This document shows, piece by piece, positions 5,456 through 6,872 of a DNA stretch of 6,872 bases (within the stretch, counting starts at the first letter, position 1; each line of letters starts with the position of its first letter). The stretch spans positions 1 through 6,872 of the forward strand of contig JAICLN010000233.1 of assembly GCA_025925615.1 (NCBI GenBank). The letters are read 5' to 3'. Source of the DNA: Actinomycetospora sp. GTDB lineage: Bacteria > Actinomycetota > Actinomycetes > Mycobacteriales > Pseudonocardiaceae. The position numbers and the translations under genes were made by a program. Below the pieces are notes generated by a model that was given only the letters and a program-made list of their open reading frames with translations, was not told the origin of the DNA and made no database searches.

Positions 5456-6622
5456 ATGACCACCAGCGAGCTCTCGGCGGACGCGCTGACCGGGGAGGCG
5501 AGGACCGGAGACCTCCCGGCGAGCCTGCGGGAGACCCTGCCGGGCCGCTACTACACGGACCCGGCGATCTTCGCGGCCGAACAGGCCCTCGTCTTCGAGG
5601 CGGGGTGGTTCTGCGCGGTGCTCGCGGCGGACATCCCGTCGGCCGGTGACTTCGAGACCGTCGAGGTCGGGCGCGAGAGCGTGATCGTCGCCCGCGGGCG
5701 CGACGGGGGCGTGCACGCGTCGCTGAACGTGTGCCGGCACCGCGGAGCGCGGCTGTGCACCCAGGAGAAGGGCTCGGTGCGCCGGTCCTTCCAGTGCCCG
5801 TACCACGCCTGGACCTACGGCCTCGACGGCTCGCTGGTGACCGCGCCGAACCTGGCGCACATGCCCGACGTCGACCGCGCGGCGTTCGGCCTGCACCGCG
5901 TCGCCGTGCGGGAGTGGCTCGGGTACGTGTGGCTGTGCCTGGCCGACGAGCCGCCGTCGTTCTCCGACACCGTGGTCGCCGACGTGAGCGCTCGGCTCGG
6001 CTCGCCCGACGCGATCGTCGGCTACCAGGTGGCCGACCTCGCCCTGGGGCGCCGGATCACCTACGACGTGGCGGCGAACTGGAAGCAGATCGTCGAGAAC
6101 TTCATGGAGTGCTACCACTGCGGGACGATCCACCCCGAGCTCACCGAGGTGCTGCCGGAGTTCGCGGACGGGCTCGCGGCGCAGTACTTCGTCGGGCACG
6201 GCGCGGAGTTCGGGGCCGAGGTGGAGGGCTTCACCGTCGACGGCTCGGCGGGCCTGTCGCGGCTCCCGGGCATCGGCGCCGACCAGGACCGCCGCTACTA
6301 CGCCATCACCGTCCGCCCGCAGGTCTTCGTCAACCTCGTGCCCGACCACGTGGTGTTCCACCGGATGTTCCCGGTGTCCGCGGAGCGCACGATCGTGCGC
6401 TGCGACTGGCTCTACCTGCCCGAGGTCGTCGCCTCCGGGGCCGACCTCGACCGCTCGGTCGAGCTCTTCCACCGCGTCAACCAGCAGGACTTCGACGCCT
6501 GTGAGCGCTGCCAGGTCTCCATGGACTCGCGCTCCTACGCCCGCGGCGGCGTCCTCGTGCCCAGCGAGCACCACATCGGCGAGTTCCACGACTGGGTGCG
6601 CGAGTGCGTCGGCCGACCCTGA
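5456..6622 (+). CDS. Rieske non-heme iron oxygenase alpha subunit, quaternary-ammonium (GbcA/CntA-like) group
   Basis: A 388-residue terminal oxygenase. The Rieske domain (about 48-150) binds [2Fe-2S] through Cys93, His95 (CRHRGARLC), Cys114 and His117 (CPYHAWTYG). The catalytic domain has ENFMECYHCGTIHPEL (214-229): His221 and His226 bind the mononuclear iron, and Glu218 sits at the bridging position where ring-hydroxylating dioxygenases such as naphthalene dioxygenase have Asp. Asp345 (NQQDFDACERCQ) is the probable third iron ligand. A bridging Glu and this C-terminal segment are known from carnitine and glycine betaine monooxygenases, so the reaction is probably hydroxylation leading to N-dealkylation of a betaine-like substrate. 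No beta subunit is present, which fits an alpha-only enzyme. Electrons should come from the divergent ferredoxin and reductase. The ATG at 5456 follows AGGAG. The exact substrate is not readable; choline, glycine betaine, carnitine or proline betaine are all possible. Confidence 0.92.
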   Translation: MTTSELSADALTGEARTGDLPASLRETLPGRYYTDPAIFAAEQALVFEAGWFCAVLAADIPSAGDFETVEVGRESVIVARGRDGGVHASLNVCRHRGARLCTQEKGSVRRSFQCPYHAWTYGLDGSLVTAPNLAHMPDVDRAAFGLHRVAVREWLGYVWLCLADEPPSFSDTVVADVSARLGSPDAIVGYQVADLALGRRITYDVAANWKQIVENFMECYHCGTIHPELTEVLPEFADGLAAQYFVGHGAEFGAEVEGFTVDGSAGLSRLPGIGADQDRRYYAITVRPQVFVNLVPDHVVFHRMFPVSAERTIVRCDWLYLPEVVASGADLDRSVELFHRVNQQDFDACERCQVSMDSRSYARGGVLVPSEHHIGEFHDWVRECVGRP

Positions 6623-6648
6623 TCACCTTCTACTCCAGAGACGAGACC

Positions 6649-6834
6649 ATGACGATCCCCGACGGCCCCGACGCCCTCGAGAACGGTGCGGCGACCCGCG
6701 AGCTCGACGAGGCCTTCCGCGTCGCCGACCGGCTCGCGGTGCACGGCTCGACCTGCCTGTGCCCCCGGTGCGCCGGCCGCCTCCCCGGCCTGCTGGCCGA
6801 GCTCGCGCACGCCCTGGGCGCGCCCAGCTCGTGA
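6649..6834 (+). CDS. Small CLCPRC-motif protein, unknown function
   Basis: A 61-residue acidic protein that I do not recognise. It begins 26 bases after the oxygenase stop and is probably co-transcribed with it. It has an N-terminal acidic and helical stretch (residues 10-31, LENGAATRELDEAFRVADRL), then a compact CLCPRC cysteine motif (36-41) and a short hydrophobic helix (GRLPGLLAELAHAL). Three cysteines in six residues with no second CxxC pair suggest metal binding as a dimer, redox activity, or docking to an iron-sulfur protein. It has no signal peptide or membrane segment. The ATG at 6649 has only a weak purine-rich stretch upstream (AGAGACGAGA), but codon composition (GC-rich third positions) looks like real coding sequence. 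Confidence 0.65.
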   Translation: MTIPDGPDALENGAATRELDEAFRVADRLAVHGSTCLCPRCAGRLPGLLAELAHALGAPSS

Positions 6835-6847
6835 GCCGAGTGGACTC

Positions 6848-6871
6848 CCACGGCTGTTGGGCCCGCCGTGG
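6848..6871 (+). terminator. Candidate hairpin terminator behind the oxygenase unit
   Basis: CCACGGC (6848-6854) and GCCGTGG (6865-6871) form a perfect 7-base stem around a 10-base loop, 14 bases after the last stop codon. The window ends one base later, so a T run cannot be checked. Confidence 0.4.
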
Positions 6872-6872
6872 A

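Overview
The window is about 70% GC by eye, with GTG starts, GTGA-type stop/start overlaps, a probable leaderless start and no insertion sequence or RNA gene. This points to a high-GC actinobacterium, plausibly of the Pseudonocardiales; that is an inference from style and gene content, not a marker-based assignment. The best-supported content is a catabolic locus: a three-component Rieske non-heme iron oxygenase, a single-chain iron-sulfur L-serine deaminase and a FadR-type regulator.

Layout from left to right. (1) Bases 1-1108, minus strand: the 5' part of a secreted, glycine-rich surface-type protein. It has a signal peptide, propeller-like repeats, and at least four copies of a YCxGxCTNVAxG cysteine loop in Gly-rich linkers. 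It runs off the left edge and carries a one-base frameshift just after the signal peptide. (2) Bases 1224-1400, minus: a short, apparently damaged DUF1707 gene whose GTG start overlaps the end of sdaA. (3) Bases 1394-2755, minus: sdaA, complete, with all four expected cluster cysteines including the C-terminal one. (4) Bases 2756-2836: a compact divergent control region with a TGGTATATCA palindrome. (5) Bases 2837-3502, plus: a GntR/FadR (FCD) regulator. (6) Bases 3529-4740 and 4737-5096, minus: a FAD/NAD(P)H ferredoxin reductase and a Rieske ferredoxin, overlapping by GTGA, ferredoxin first in transcription. (7) Bases 5097-5455: a 359-base divergent control region in which the two promoters share the same architecture. 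(8) Bases 5456-6622, plus: the Rieske oxygenase alpha subunit. (9) Bases 6649-6834, plus: a 61-residue protein with a CLCPRC motif.

How the genes may work together. Electrons would pass from NAD(P)H to FAD reductase, to Rieske ferredoxin, to the oxygenase. The oxygenase has the bridging glutamate (ECYHC) and C-terminal D/ERCQ segment typical of the group that acts on quaternary ammonium compounds (carnitine, glycine betaine, choline, proline betaine) rather than on aromatic rings. Serine deaminase next door fits betaine breakdown by successive demethylation to glycine, then serine, then pyruvate, but no demethylation or glycine/serine interconversion gene lies inside the window, so the substrate remains an inference.

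The most unusual signals are three. First, the mirrored divergent promoter (TTGACA, 17-18 bases, CATCGT, 4 bases, then two 17-base GTTGC boxes 19 bases apart, on each strand). Second, the pairing of this oxygenase type with a separate Rieske ferredoxin and FAD reductase. Third, the small CLCPRC protein directly behind the oxygenase.
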